Shown here one piece after another: positions 35,302-43,867 of a DNA stretch of 64,000 bases. The position numbers were made by a program, and so were the translations under genes. This DNA is from an uncultured bacterium (GTDB lineage: Bacteria; Bacteroidota; Bacteroidia; Bacteroidales; Bacteroidaceae). The notes under the pieces are model-generated. The model saw only the letters and a program-made list of their open reading frames with translations, was not told the DNA's origin and searched no databases. The stretch covers positions 1 to 64,000 of the forward strand of contig CAJMPR010000008.1 of NCBI GenBank assembly GCA_905215345.1, written 5' to 3'. Each line of letters begins with the position of its first letter. Within the stretch, counting starts at the first letter, position 1.

Positions 35302-36561
35302 TTAGTCAATAACTTTATATTTCTTCCATCCATAGTAAGCGCAAAAGAAGAAGCAAAACATGGGAATAATATAGGCTACATGGTAGAAAGCTTCATTTAC
35401 ATGCATAAAATAGGCAGTCAATTGAGGTAGACATGCATTACCTACGATAGACATCACTAAAAAAGCAGAACCACTTTTAGTTTGATTTCCCAATCCTTTC
35501 AACGCCAATGAGAATTGAGTAGGATACATAATAGACATGAAAAAAGAGATAAGTAACATGGCATACAAACCTACTATTCCCCCAAAAATTACTACTATTC
35601 CACACAGCAAAATATTAATTATTGCATAAACCGCCAACATATCCTGGGGGCGAAATTTCACCATAAGCCCGGTGCCTATCCAACGTCCCAAAAGAAAAGC
35701 AAGCATATAGAGACCGAAGAAAGTAGTGGCCGTATCTTCCGGCAAATCAGCGTAAGAACAGCAATACACCAAGAAAAGACTATTGATAGCTGTCTGTCCA
35801 CCATTATAAAAAAACTGCGCAATAACTCCCCAGCGTAAATGTGAACGTTTCAACACTGCAAAGTCAATCAATTTTTCTTTTGATGCTGTGGTTCCCGTTT
35901 TAACTCCTTCATCACCTATTTTAGGTAGCTTGGAGAATACAAATATCACCGCTATAACTATCAACAAAAGAGCCAGTATCAGATAAGGAAGCTTCATGGC
36001 ATCTGTTTCCAGTTGTATATAAGCCAGCCATCCACCCGGATAATCCAAAGGAAGTGTTTCACGTGTATAATGCGTTCCGCTCAGAATTAACTTGCTTAAA
36101 AACATCGCTGAGATAAAAGCTCCAAGTCCATTGAATGATTGTGCGAAATTCAAACGTCTGGAAGCTGTTTCCGGCTGACCTAACACCGTTACATATGGAT
36201 TGGCTGCTGTTTCAAGAAAACACATTCCAGTTGCAATAATAAAAAAGATACAGAGATAAGCCCAATATTCTTTTATTATAGCAGCGGGAAAGAAAAGTAA
36301 TCCACCGCTTGCAGCCAATAACAAACCGAATATAATACCAGCTTTATAACTGTATTTCTTCATGAACATAGCTATTGGGATAGGAAATATGAAATAAGCC
36401 AACCAATAGGCAGTTTCAGTAAATGACGCCTCAAATGTATTTAACTCACACGTTTTCATTAATTGCCTGATCATAGTAGGCAAAAGATTACTACTGATAG
36501 CCCACAGAAAGAAAAGGCTGAAGACAAGTATAAGCGGAAAGATGTATTTATTCTTTTTCAT
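35302..36561 (-). CDS. FucP-family sugar:proton symporter (MFS)
   Basis: This protein of about 419 residues has 12 predicted membrane helices and belongs to the FucP-like major facilitator branch (opening FPLILVFSLFFLWAISSNLL; TAANPYVTVLGQPETASRRL). FucP transports L-fucose and tolerates L-galactose, its 6-hydroxy analogue. I use the ATG at 36561 (MKKNKYIFPL); an in-frame ATG at 36645 lies inside the preceding lactonase gene. It is the third gene of the operon, 16 nt after the lactonase. Confidence 0.85.
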   Translation of the reverse strand: MKKNKYIFPLILVFSLFFLWAISSNLLPTMIRQLMKTCELNTFEASFTETAYWLAYFIFPIPIAMFMKKYSYKAGIIFGLLLAASGGLLFFPAAIIKEYWAYLCIFFIIATGMCFLETAANPYVTVLGQPETASRRLNFAQSFNGLGAFISAMFLSKLILSGTHYTRETLPLDYPGGWLAYIQLETDAMKLPYLILALLLIVIAVIFVFSKLPKIGDEGVKTGTTASKEKLIDFAVLKRSHLRWGVIAQFFYNGGQTAINSLFLVYCCSYADLPEDTATTFFGLYMLAFLLGRWIGTGLMVKFRPQDMLAVYAIINILLCGIVVIFGGIVGLYAMLLISFFMSIMYPTQFSLALKGLGNQTKSGSAFLVMSIVGNACLPQLTAYFMHVNEAFYHVAYIIPMFCFFFCAYYGWKKYKVID

Positions 36562-36577
36562 GGTATTCTTTCTTGTT

Positions 36578-37501
36578 TTATTCGGACATGTTTTTGATAT
36601 AAGGTAAAGTGACGAGCCGGCTGAAACCATAAAAATTACGGGCATTCTCTCCTAAAAAAAGAGTTTTTTCTTTTTCAGTCAGTTCTGAAGAATTTGCTAT
36701 AAAATCATAGGACATTTTATATGTGATGGCTGTAATGGTACGTGGGTAATCTGACCCCCACATTAGCTTCTCCATACCGACCAAGTCTGCTGCTTCACGA
36801 ATAGCTCTTATTGCTCCTTTAAAAGGATAAAATTCTGCATTAAAAAGCCAAGTAATGCCACCGGATTCAATCATTACATTGGGATGACGGGCCAATAGAA
36901 TTTGCTGTTTCCAATCAGGCAAAGTTACCATACCGAAATGCCCGATAGCAATCTTCAGACGAGGATATTGTTCAATAATCTCTTCCATTTCAGCAATCTG
37001 GGTACTTCCTTCAGCCAGGTCTATAGATAAAATAATATTTCGTTCTTCCATTAACCGAAACATTTGCATCATCTCTTCACTGTTTAGCATCACGCGCCCC
37101 TCTTTCAACAATAAGCGGTGTGCCGGAATTTTAATTGCTTGAAAACCGTTATCTATTAATTTCTCTGCTTGCTCTAAATATCCAGGACTGCGAAACTCGC
37201 ACATTCCACATACAAAAAAGCGTTCGGGGTAGCGAGTTATAACCTCTTTCAAATATTCATTTTGTATACCGTCTATGAATTCTTGCGTAATAACCGCAGC
37301 AGAGACTTGCGCATAATCCATATTTGACAGAAAAACTTCTGCACTGTTTACGCCATCCACCATGAAAGGTGGAAGCATTTGACGTATTTCTCCCATAAAT
37401 AACGAACGTCCGTTTTCCAACGTTCGGATGGGAAGTCCTTCTACTATCGTATCTTGGTACAACCACAAATGAGCATGTGCATCAATAATTGTATAATTCA
37501 T
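36578..37501 (-). CDS. Amidohydrolase-superfamily lactonase (COG3618-like)
   Basis: This 307-residue TIM-barrel hydrolase has the metal-binding IDAHAHLWL (HxH), a further His in IAIGHFGMV and the catalytic Asp in MWGSDYPRT. Members of this group open sugar lactones such as L-fucono- or L-galactono-lactone. Its place between the L-galactose-dehydrogenase-like reductase (12 nt upstream) and the FucP-type transporter suggests hydrolysis of L-galactonolactone to L-galactonate. L-rhamnono- or L-fuconolactone are alternatives. Confidence 0.8.
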   Translation of the reverse strand: MNYTIIDAHAHLWLYQDTIVEGLPIRTLENGRSLFMGEIRQMLPPFMVDGVNSAEVFLSNMDYAQVSAAVITQEFIDGIQNEYLKEVITRYPERFFVCGMCEFRSPGYLEQAEKLIDNGFQAIKIPAHRLLLKEGRVMLNSEEMMQMFRLMEERNIILSIDLAEGSTQIAEMEEIIEQYPRLKIAIGHFGMVTLPDWKQQILLARHPNVMIESGGITWLFNAEFYPFKGAIRAIREAADLVGMEKLMWGSDYPRTITAITYKMSYDFIANSSELTEKEKTLFLGENARNFYGFSRLVTLPYIKNMSE

Positions 37502-37513
37502 AGAAAGTAAACA

Positions 37514-38446
37514 TTAAGAGTTAGCCCAACTTACCCGCTGTTGATCTCCAATAATCTTTTGTACTTCCCGCACTAATTCTTCATCCATTGGAGTTTCAAT
37601 AAACTCAATATTATTTTTCACGTTTTGAGGATTAGCCGTACTAAACAAAGTGGTTGCAATACGTGAATTCCTTACTGAGAATTGCATGGCTAATTTTTCA
37701 ATCGGATAATTCTTTGTTTTACAATATAACATCGCTTTCCGACAAGCGTTGGCCAATGATTCCGGAGCCGGATGCCAATCCGGTGCCCCGCGTTCTGTCA
37801 ATAAACCCATAGATAATGGAGAAGCATTGATTACACCAATTTCTTTTTCTTCAAAATAATCCAAGAAATCGACTAACTTATCATCACAAAGACAATAATG
37901 GCAAAAATTGAGCACGGATTCCACAGTTCCCTTTGGAGAGTGATCAATTACCCATTTCAGATTTTCCAACTGCAAATCTGTAATTCCTATATGTCCTACA
38001 ATACCTTTCTCGCGTAGTTCTACCAGTGCAGGCAGTGTCTCGTTAACGACTTGATTTAAATCGGCAAATTCAATGTCGTGTACATTTATCAAATCAATAA
38101 AGTCGATACTCAGCCGCTCCATACTTTCGTATACACTCTCCACCGCTCGCTTAGATGAATAATCCCAAGTATTAATTCCATCTTTTCCGTAACGTCCTAC
38201 CTTTGTTGAAAGGAAGTAACTGTTACGGGGAATTTCTTTCAGCGCTTTTCCTAAGACAATTTCGGCTTTGTAATGTCCGTAATAGGGAGAGACATCAATA
38301 AAATTTATACCCGACTCTATGGCAGTAAATACAGCCCTAATACCTTCTTTTTCTTTGATATTACGAAAAACTCCTCCTAAAGAAGAAGCTCCAAAGCTAA
38401 GGGAAGACACTCTCATTCCCGTTTTTCCAATTTCATGATATTGCAT
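37514..38446 (-). CDS. Aldo-keto reductase, probable L-galactose 1-dehydrogenase
   Basis: This 310-residue aldo-keto reductase has the catalytic tetrad D/Y/K/H (FIDVSPYYG, LSTKVGRYG, NVHDIEF). It closely resembles plant L-galactose dehydrogenase: the shared order SPYYG, HDIEF, ETLPAL, CHY, the block INASPLSMGLLTE and PDWHPA is easily read. The likely reaction is L-galactose to L-galactonolactone with NAD(P)+. L-fucose may also be accepted. I start at 38446 (MQYHEIGKTGM); an in-frame upstream ATG at 38737 would overlap the divergent LacI gene. It is the first gene of a six-gene leftward operon. Confidence 0.8.
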   Translation of the reverse strand: MQYHEIGKTGMRVSSLSFGASSLGGVFRNIKEKEGIRAVFTAIESGINFIDVSPYYGHYKAEIVLGKALKEIPRNSYFLSTKVGRYGKDGINTWDYSSKRAVESVYESMERLSIDFIDLINVHDIEFADLNQVVNETLPALVELREKGIVGHIGITDLQLENLKWVIDHSPKGTVESVLNFCHYCLCDDKLVDFLDYFEEKEIGVINASPLSMGLLTERGAPDWHPAPESLANACRKAMLYCKTKNYPIEKLAMQFSVRNSRIATTLFSTANPQNVKNNIEFIETPMDEELVREVQKIIGDQQRVSWANS

Positions 38447-38470
38447 GATTTTTTTTCTTAAATTATACGA

Positions 38471-38478
38471 CAAATATA
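38471..38478 (-). promoter_or_regulatory. -7 element of the L-galactose operon
   Basis: On the minus strand this reads TATATTTG, matching TAnnTTTG, 25 nt before the aldo-keto reductase start. No clear -33 TTTG lies at the expected distance, as often seen in activated or tightly regulated promoters. Confidence 0.45.
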
Positions 38479-38570
38479 TGCAACGAACAAATGGAATAAT
38501 GATGACAAGTCCACAAAAAGCAACGTAATGGTTTACGCAAGAAATATATTTTAAGATATGCTTGTTTACA

Positions 38571-38584
38571 GAAAATATATTTTC
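38571..38584. promoter_or_regulatory. Palindromic operator candidate between the LacI gene and the L-galactose operon
   Basis: GAAAATATATTTTC is a perfect 14 bp palindrome flanked by TTTACA on the left and TTTGTAAA on the right, giving an extended imperfect dyad. It lies 28 nt before the LacI start codon and about 90 nt upstream of the operon's -7 element. A LacI-type autoregulatory site is the natural guess, but AT-rich palindromes arise easily by chance. Confidence 0.4.
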
Positions 38585-38612
38585 TTTGTAAAGCAAACTA
38601 ATACTCCCTCTG

Positions 38613-39629
38613 ATGGAACACCAAAAACATACTTCATTGAAAGATATCGCCGGCTTACTCGGAGTCTCCATTCCCACCGTGTCAAGGGCTCTGAAAGATA
38701 GTCCGGAAATAAGTCGTGAGCTTTGCGCCAAAGCCAAACAATTAGCGAAAGAGCTGAACTATCGCCCCAATCCTTTCGCTATAAGTCTCCGACAAAATGC
38801 TCCACGCATTATAGGAGTAATCGTTCCGGATATCGTGACTCATTTTTTTTCCGCTATTCTTAGTGGCATAGAAGATATGGCGATAGCTAACGGATATTTT
38901 GTGATTATAACCACTTCCCACGAATCCTATGAACATGAAAAAAGAAATATTGAGAACTTAATAAATATGCGTGTAGAAGGTATCATTGCCTGTTTATCAC
39001 AAGAAACGACCCATTACAATCATTTCATCGCTTTGTCTGACATCAACATGCCGGTGGTATTATTCGACCGTATCTGCCTGCCAGAACTTTTCCCCACAGT
39101 AGTTGCAGATGGAGCATTGTCTGCTCAGAAAGCCACCCAACACTTATTGGACAATGGGAGTAAACGGGTCGCTTTCATTGGTGGTGCCAATCATCTGGAT
39201 ATAGTAAAACGTAGAAAACATGGATACTTGGAAGCATTACGTGAAAACAAAATTCCTATAGAAAAAGAACTGGTTGTTTGCAGAAAGATTGATTATGACG
39301 AAGGCAAAATAGCGACAGAGACTTTATTATCTCTTCCCAAACCACCAGATGCTATTCTTGCCATGAATGACACACTGGCATTTGCAGCAATGGAAGTCAT
39401 AAAAAATCATGGTTATCGCATTCCGCAAGACATAGCTCTTATAGGATACACAGATGAACGGCATGCTAATTACGTGGAACCCAAATTATCAGCAATATCC
39501 CACCAAACATACCTGATGGGAGAAACAGCTTGTCGTTTACTGATCCAGCAAATCAAAGGAGATAAAACCATTAAACAAATAGTAATACCTACCCATTTAC
39601 AGATTAGGGAAAGCAGTATAAAAAAATAA
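38613..39629 (+). CDS. LacI-family transcriptional regulator
   Basis: This 338-residue regulator has an N-terminal LacI helix-turn-helix (TSLKDIAGLLGVSIPTVSRAL, hinge helix region NYRPNPFAISLRQ) and a periplasmic-binding-like sugar-sensing domain (about 60-335). It is transcribed divergently from the six-gene L-galactose operon and convergently with GH97 (1 nt between stops), so it sits between the two halves of the island and probably controls one or both. The effector may be L-galactose or an intermediate of its breakdown; this is inferred from position only. Confidence 0.88.
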   Translation: MEHQKHTSLKDIAGLLGVSIPTVSRALKDSPEISRELCAKAKQLAKELNYRPNPFAISLRQNAPRIIGVIVPDIVTHFFSAILSGIEDMAIANGYFVIITTSHESYEHEKRNIENLINMRVEGIIACLSQETTHYNHFIALSDINMPVVLFDRICLPELFPTVVADGALSAQKATQHLLDNGSKRVAFIGGANHLDIVKRRKHGYLEALRENKIPIEKELVVCRKIDYDEGKIATETLLSLPKPPDAILAMNDTLAFAAMEVIKNHGYRIPQDIALIGYTDERHANYVEPKLSAISHQTYLMGETACRLLIQQIKGDKTIKQIVIPTHLQIRESSIKK

Positions 39630-39630
39630 A

Positions 39631-41523
39631 TCACTTTATAATAGCAACAAACCCGCCACGTGGCAAACATTCTACTTTCATATCAGTGTTGTTTCCTGAT
39701 AATAGAGTATTTTCTTCAATAGTAAAACTTTTGTCATCTATTCCATCTTTGAATAAAGAGATTTTTTTACCGTTAACCAATATTTTCTCCAATGGCAAAT
39801 GGATTGTCCGCAGTTCATTGGTTCCATTAATACCTCCAATATACCATACATCGCCTTTACGACGAGCTATAACAACTTCTTTACCGGGATAGCCGGTCAA
39901 AAGTTTTGTATCATCCCAACTGGTAGGTAAATCCGATAGAAGTCTCTTTACGGGTTCGGGCAAACTATGATAAACCGAAGGTCTGTCGGGCATATGCTGT
40001 AAGGCCGATTCAAAGATTACAGGTAATGCAAGTTCATGAGCATATGAAGTAATATGCGGATGTTGTGAATTGGAGAAAGTACCCGGAGTATAATCCATCG
40101 AGCCCACAACATTTCTTGTAAACGGCAGAGTAGCATTGTGCTCGGCAGCCCGATCAGTCAATATCGAAGCATTATTATACCATTCTGCTCCATACACCCC
40201 TTCTACCGACATCATATGAGGATATGTGCGTTGCCACCCTCGTGGAATAGTAGCCCCATGAAAATTAAGCATCAGCTTATACTTTATGGCGTCTTCAAGC
40301 AAATCCAAGTAATAGTTCATGGTAGAAACACTATCACCCGAAAAGAAATCTACTTTAATACCGGCAACGCCCATATCACTCAGCCATTCATATTCCTTCT
40401 CCCGGACTTCCTTTTTATTAAGCCGATACAAAGGACCAGGACCAATCCAGTTCGTACTTGAATTATACCATATCAACGGCTTAACTCCCTTATCCAAAGC
40501 ATACTTCACGGCATCTTGAAGATTACCGCCATTGCTCATTTCATTCCATTCCCAATCTATCAAATCGTAAGGCCAGTTCATATCAGCAGCCAAATCAATA
40601 TATTCTTTCACTCTCTGATAATCCTTAGAGCCATGATTATAAGCCCAGTATATCCATGAAACCATGCCGGGATTTATCCATTCCGTATTTTCCACCTTAG
40701 AAGGCTCGGAAACATCCGTTACCAAAGTAGATTCTACAATGTCAGATAAGCCTCCTATAATAAGTAATCTCCACGGAGAGTACCATACTCCTTCGAGAAC
40801 TTGCTTTTTATCTGCCAAGCGTACCTGATAACTATTGCGGTCATCACCATTATACAAAAAAGAGCCACAATGTCCACGCCCGATATTTGCCTCTGTAATC
40901 AGTGCAAATACAGAATCGGACAGTTCAACAAGTCCGGGATACCCCCAAAGGTTAATATTCGGATGATTATTCAGTTTTCCATCTGTCGAAAGCGGGAAAA
41001 ACTTCTCGTATCCCGGATCATATTGTTGCATCCATCTTTTAGCGCCCTGCGGAATATTATACGTTGTATATTCATTAACAACATACTCTTTATCCGCAAC
41101 AGAGTTAACACCATATTTAAAGGCAACTCCGTCATCATATACTCTGAATATAATTTCTACAATCTGCCCCTTTTCATTTTCAAAGGAATAAGCTCTCTCG
41201 GAGGCCTCATTTACACAGTAACTACGTTTTCCCGTTATCATCTTGTAATCATCGGTCACCCGCTTTATCTCGGAAACGGACTTCAACCTCAAACCACCAG
41301 CCAAATTCTGCACATCGGTCTCAAGCCCTAATCTTGATTTAGAAAGAATACGCTTTCCTTTATAGTCCACTGAAAAAACGACCTCGCCAAAAGTATTCTT
41401 TTCCGCTGATTCTACCGAAACTTTCAGAATCCCATCGGGAGAAATAATATCCAGTGTTTTTACATGGCATGAACTAATCATAATACCAATCAATATTAGC
41501 CATGTACTTTTTAGTAATTTCAT
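39631..41523 (-). CDS. GH97 glycoside hydrolase, probable alpha-galactosidase
   Basis: This 630-residue lipoprotein has the lipobox MISSC (Cys near 19). Its beta-sandwich N-terminal domain, TIM barrel and C-terminal domain match GH97. GH97 contains inverting alpha-glucosidases (SusB) and retaining alpha-galactosidases. The barrel segment GIKVDFFSGDSVSTMNYY has Asp at the position of the retaining nucleophile, so I favour the retaining alpha-galactosidase group. It is the last gene of the susC-proximal block, 65 nt after the GH43-like gene. The exact sugar is uncertain. Confidence 0.83.
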   Translation of the reverse strand: MKLLKSTWLILIGIMISSCHVKTLDIISPDGILKVSVESAEKNTFGEVVFSVDYKGKRILSKSRLGLETDVQNLAGGLRLKSVSEIKRVTDDYKMITGKRSYCVNEASERAYSFENEKGQIVEIIFRVYDDGVAFKYGVNSVADKEYVVNEYTTYNIPQGAKRWMQQYDPGYEKFFPLSTDGKLNNHPNINLWGYPGLVELSDSVFALITEANIGRGHCGSFLYNGDDRNSYQVRLADKKQVLEGVWYSPWRLLIIGGLSDIVESTLVTDVSEPSKVENTEWINPGMVSWIYWAYNHGSKDYQRVKEYIDLAADMNWPYDLIDWEWNEMSNGGNLQDAVKYALDKGVKPLIWYNSSTNWIGPGPLYRLNKKEVREKEYEWLSDMGVAGIKVDFFSGDSVSTMNYYLDLLEDAIKYKLMLNFHGATIPRGWQRTYPHMMSVEGVYGAEWYNNASILTDRAAEHNATLPFTRNVVGSMDYTPGTFSNSQHPHITSYAHELALPVIFESALQHMPDRPSVYHSLPEPVKRLLSDLPTSWDDTKLLTGYPGKEVVIARRKGDVWYIGGINGTNELRTIHLPLEKILVNGKKISLFKDGIDDKSFTIEENTLLSGNNTDMKVECLPRGGFVAIIK

Positions 41524-41588
41524 ATTCTTCTTTTTATTACTGTACCTTTATAAAGCAAGACAAGCAAATTCCCTATCCTAGACTACTT

Positions 41589-43673
41589 CTACGGCATAGC
41601 GGAGTTAAACTTAATCTTATATGTTTTAATCACACCCTTGTAGTCAAATTTCACAATAGCTATTCCTGAATCTGAGGTCGGTTGAGTAACAGTTACTTTT
41701 ACATTTTTATCTGTTGCCGAGGCCGACACTGCAGGAAGTCCGGTTACATTAGATGGAAGCTCATAAACAGTCTCATACAAGTCATAACCGGTAATACCAT
41801 TGCTTTCAGTAGAACGTACAGGAGTTTCCGGTATTTCAATAGCCTTATTATTGACCATTATATTTATTTCCGGAACAATCGGACGAGTAATCTTTTTCTT
41901 ATTCGAACTAAATCCTAAACCGATCAAATCAAAAAGTTTATCTTCTCCCTCACCCTCTGCAACAAGATAAATTGCATGTTTTTTGTCTAAATGATCGACA
42001 AATTTTGCCACATCAATCGTAAACTGCTTAGTTTCTTGTATCGAATTGGCCGGAACAACTATTTCACCAATTTTCGTTCCTTTCCAAGTCTCATTACTCC
42101 ACGGACCATCCAACCATACATTTATCTTGAATGTCTTTTGAGTTTTTGGAGTAAGGAATAGATTGAAAGCTGTCTTGTTTCCTTTTTGGGTCCCCTTAAA
42201 AGCTTTTAATCCCAGTTTATCTTTAGCCAGTCCACCGAAACCGAAATATTTATATCCTATTATACTGCCATTCTTTACATTTGTAACAGGTGCATTGTTA
42301 TCCCATATATCCCATGAATCTTGTTGCATACCTATATCAGAAAGGTAGCATGCAAATCCGGCTGAGTAATATTGATAAGGATCAAGACCGAAAACATGAA
42401 AGCCTTCCGAGGTTACTTCAGCTCCTTTATATTCGTTTCCTTGATTGTCTTTTGCTGTCCAAATACTATCTTTTGCATACGGATCATAGGCCCTGATAGA
42501 TACTTTTCCACCTTCCGCAACCGATTTCTTATCCCACTCCACATGAATGGGGGCTACCATTGACTGACGTGCATTACCAAATCCACGGGGCGGGCGATGA
42601 TAGAACACATACCATTGTCCATTAATCAGTTCTATACTTCCATGTGTATTATGTCCCGCATTAGATGTCTGTAACCCGGAGCCATCTTTATTCAACACCG
42701 GTGCACGCGAATCAACCAAGACACCACCACTTTTCCATGGACCTAATGGAGAATCACCATAAGCATAACGTAAGGTCGAATTGGAAAAGTCCAGTCCATA
42801 TTCAGCACCCGAATATCCACTATAGATTGTTACATATTTATTTCCAACCTTACGAATGGAAGAGGCTTCAAAGAAATTAAATGCTCCAAGATCTTCACCC
42901 AGAAAAATATGCGGATATGAAATATCTTTGGGACCACGAACCGCACCATTTCTCATACCGGCCGGCATAAAATAGGGAATAACCTCTGTTCCGGGACGTA
43001 CGGAATACATGGTATTTTGATCTAACTGGGCTGCTAACGAACGCTGGAACCCCCAATATCCATAGGCTCTGAATCCAATCTCATAGTCAGGATCGTTGGG
43101 ATCAGTAACATATTCAATGTAGATAGAAGGGTCAAATCCCAAAATACTTCCCGGTACGGTTCTTGTTCCGTCAGCAGTCATGTTGATAGGAGTAAAAGGT
43201 CCGTCAGGACGGTCTCCTTTAGCAACCATAGCTTCTCTGTTTCTACCACGACTATGGGGATACAGATAATATTCTTTCTTACCATCTTTTCTTTTTACCT
43301 CAACAAGGTCGGGCGCATACATTACATCCCATTTTCCTTCTATCTGATAGGTGAAAATCGGTCCTTCATCACGCCAACTGGATAAATCTTCTACGGGCGC
43401 TGACCACATTCTTATATCAGCTCCACAATAACTACCGAAGCGAACATCATGTGAACCGATAATATATGCACGGAATTTCCCTGGATTATCAGGATCTTCA
43501 AAAACACGTGGTTCCCCGTCCGGTAAATGTTCCCATAACGGAAGATACGGATTACCAGCTCCGTGATAAATATAATTAGAAGTTTTTAGCCGTCCATTAT
43601 CAGCCATTGCTTTTGTTATTGTAAACATAGGGACAACTAAGAATAAGAATAAAATTACCAGACTTTTTTTCAT
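41589..43673 (-). CDS. Divergent GH43-like secreted protein with C-terminal sandwich domains
   Basis: This 694-residue secreted protein has a signal peptide ending near TKAMA. The N-terminal 400 residues look like a GH43 five-bladed propeller: an early acidic motif (LPDGEPRVFED), the middle Asp in LGFDPSIYI, the Glu in FNFFEASSIRK and the family-typical NTHGSIELINGQWYVFYHR. Two beta-sandwich regions follow (about 420-590 and 600-694, the last Ig-like). The first motif departs from the usual DPAP, so its specificity may be unusual. It has its own promoter-like element and lies 194 nt after the GH95 fusion gene. Confidence 0.7.
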   Translation of the reverse strand: MKKSLVILFLFLVVPMFTITKAMADNGRLKTSNYIYHGAGNPYLPLWEHLPDGEPRVFEDPDNPGKFRAYIIGSHDVRFGSYCGADIRMWSAPVEDLSSWRDEGPIFTYQIEGKWDVMYAPDLVEVKRKDGKKEYYLYPHSRGRNREAMVAKGDRPDGPFTPINMTADGTRTVPGSILGFDPSIYIEYVTDPNDPDYEIGFRAYGYWGFQRSLAAQLDQNTMYSVRPGTEVIPYFMPAGMRNGAVRGPKDISYPHIFLGEDLGAFNFFEASSIRKVGNKYVTIYSGYSGAEYGLDFSNSTLRYAYGDSPLGPWKSGGVLVDSRAPVLNKDGSGLQTSNAGHNTHGSIELINGQWYVFYHRPPRGFGNARQSMVAPIHVEWDKKSVAEGGKVSIRAYDPYAKDSIWTAKDNQGNEYKGAEVTSEGFHVFGLDPYQYYSAGFACYLSDIGMQQDSWDIWDNNAPVTNVKNGSIIGYKYFGFGGLAKDKLGLKAFKGTQKGNKTAFNLFLTPKTQKTFKINVWLDGPWSNETWKGTKIGEIVVPANSIQETKQFTIDVAKFVDHLDKKHAIYLVAEGEGEDKLFDLIGLGFSSNKKKITRPIVPEINIMVNNKAIEIPETPVRSTESNGITGYDLYETVYELPSNVTGLPAVSASATDKNVKVTVTQPTSDSGIAIVKFDYKGVIKTYKIKFNSAMP

Positions 43674-43697
43674 GATTAATTAATATTTAAGTGCAAA

Positions 43698-43806
43698 TGT
43701 TACACTGCAAATGTACTCCATTCTCTTTTATCGACTTAATAGTTATGTTACATGTTTATTTCCTGTTGTTACATTATTGCCTAAATCTTATTTGAAAATG
43801 TTACAT
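43698..43806 (-). promoter_or_regulatory. -7 element and four TGTTACA motifs upstream of the GH43-like gene
   Basis: On the minus strand TACATTTG (43708-43715) matches TAnnTTTG, 35 nt before the start codon. On the plus strand TGTTACA occurs four times, at 43698, 43746, 43767 and 43799, the middle pair 21 bp apart. Repeated heptamers in a promoter region suggest binding sites for a dimeric or AraC-like regulator. Confidence 0.4.
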
Positions 43807-43828
43807 CCTGACATTTTCAAATAAGATT
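43784..43828 (-). other. Perfect 17 bp inverted repeat after the GH95 fusion gene
   Basis: Arms 43784-43800 and 43812-43828 are exact reverse complements around an 11 nt loop, 39 nt downstream of the GH95 stop. No T-run follows, so it may stabilise the mRNA 3' end or be a Rho-dependent pause or operator rather than a simple terminator. Confidence 0.65.
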
Positions 43829-43867
43829 ATCTAAAAAGGTATATTACTTACCAGACGAAATAACGCA

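Noticed and set aside
38447..38737. Extension of the aldo-keto reductase to an upstream ATG at 38737.
   Set aside because: It would overlap the start of the divergent LacI gene, and the added residues are not found in aldo-keto reductases; family homology begins at 38446.
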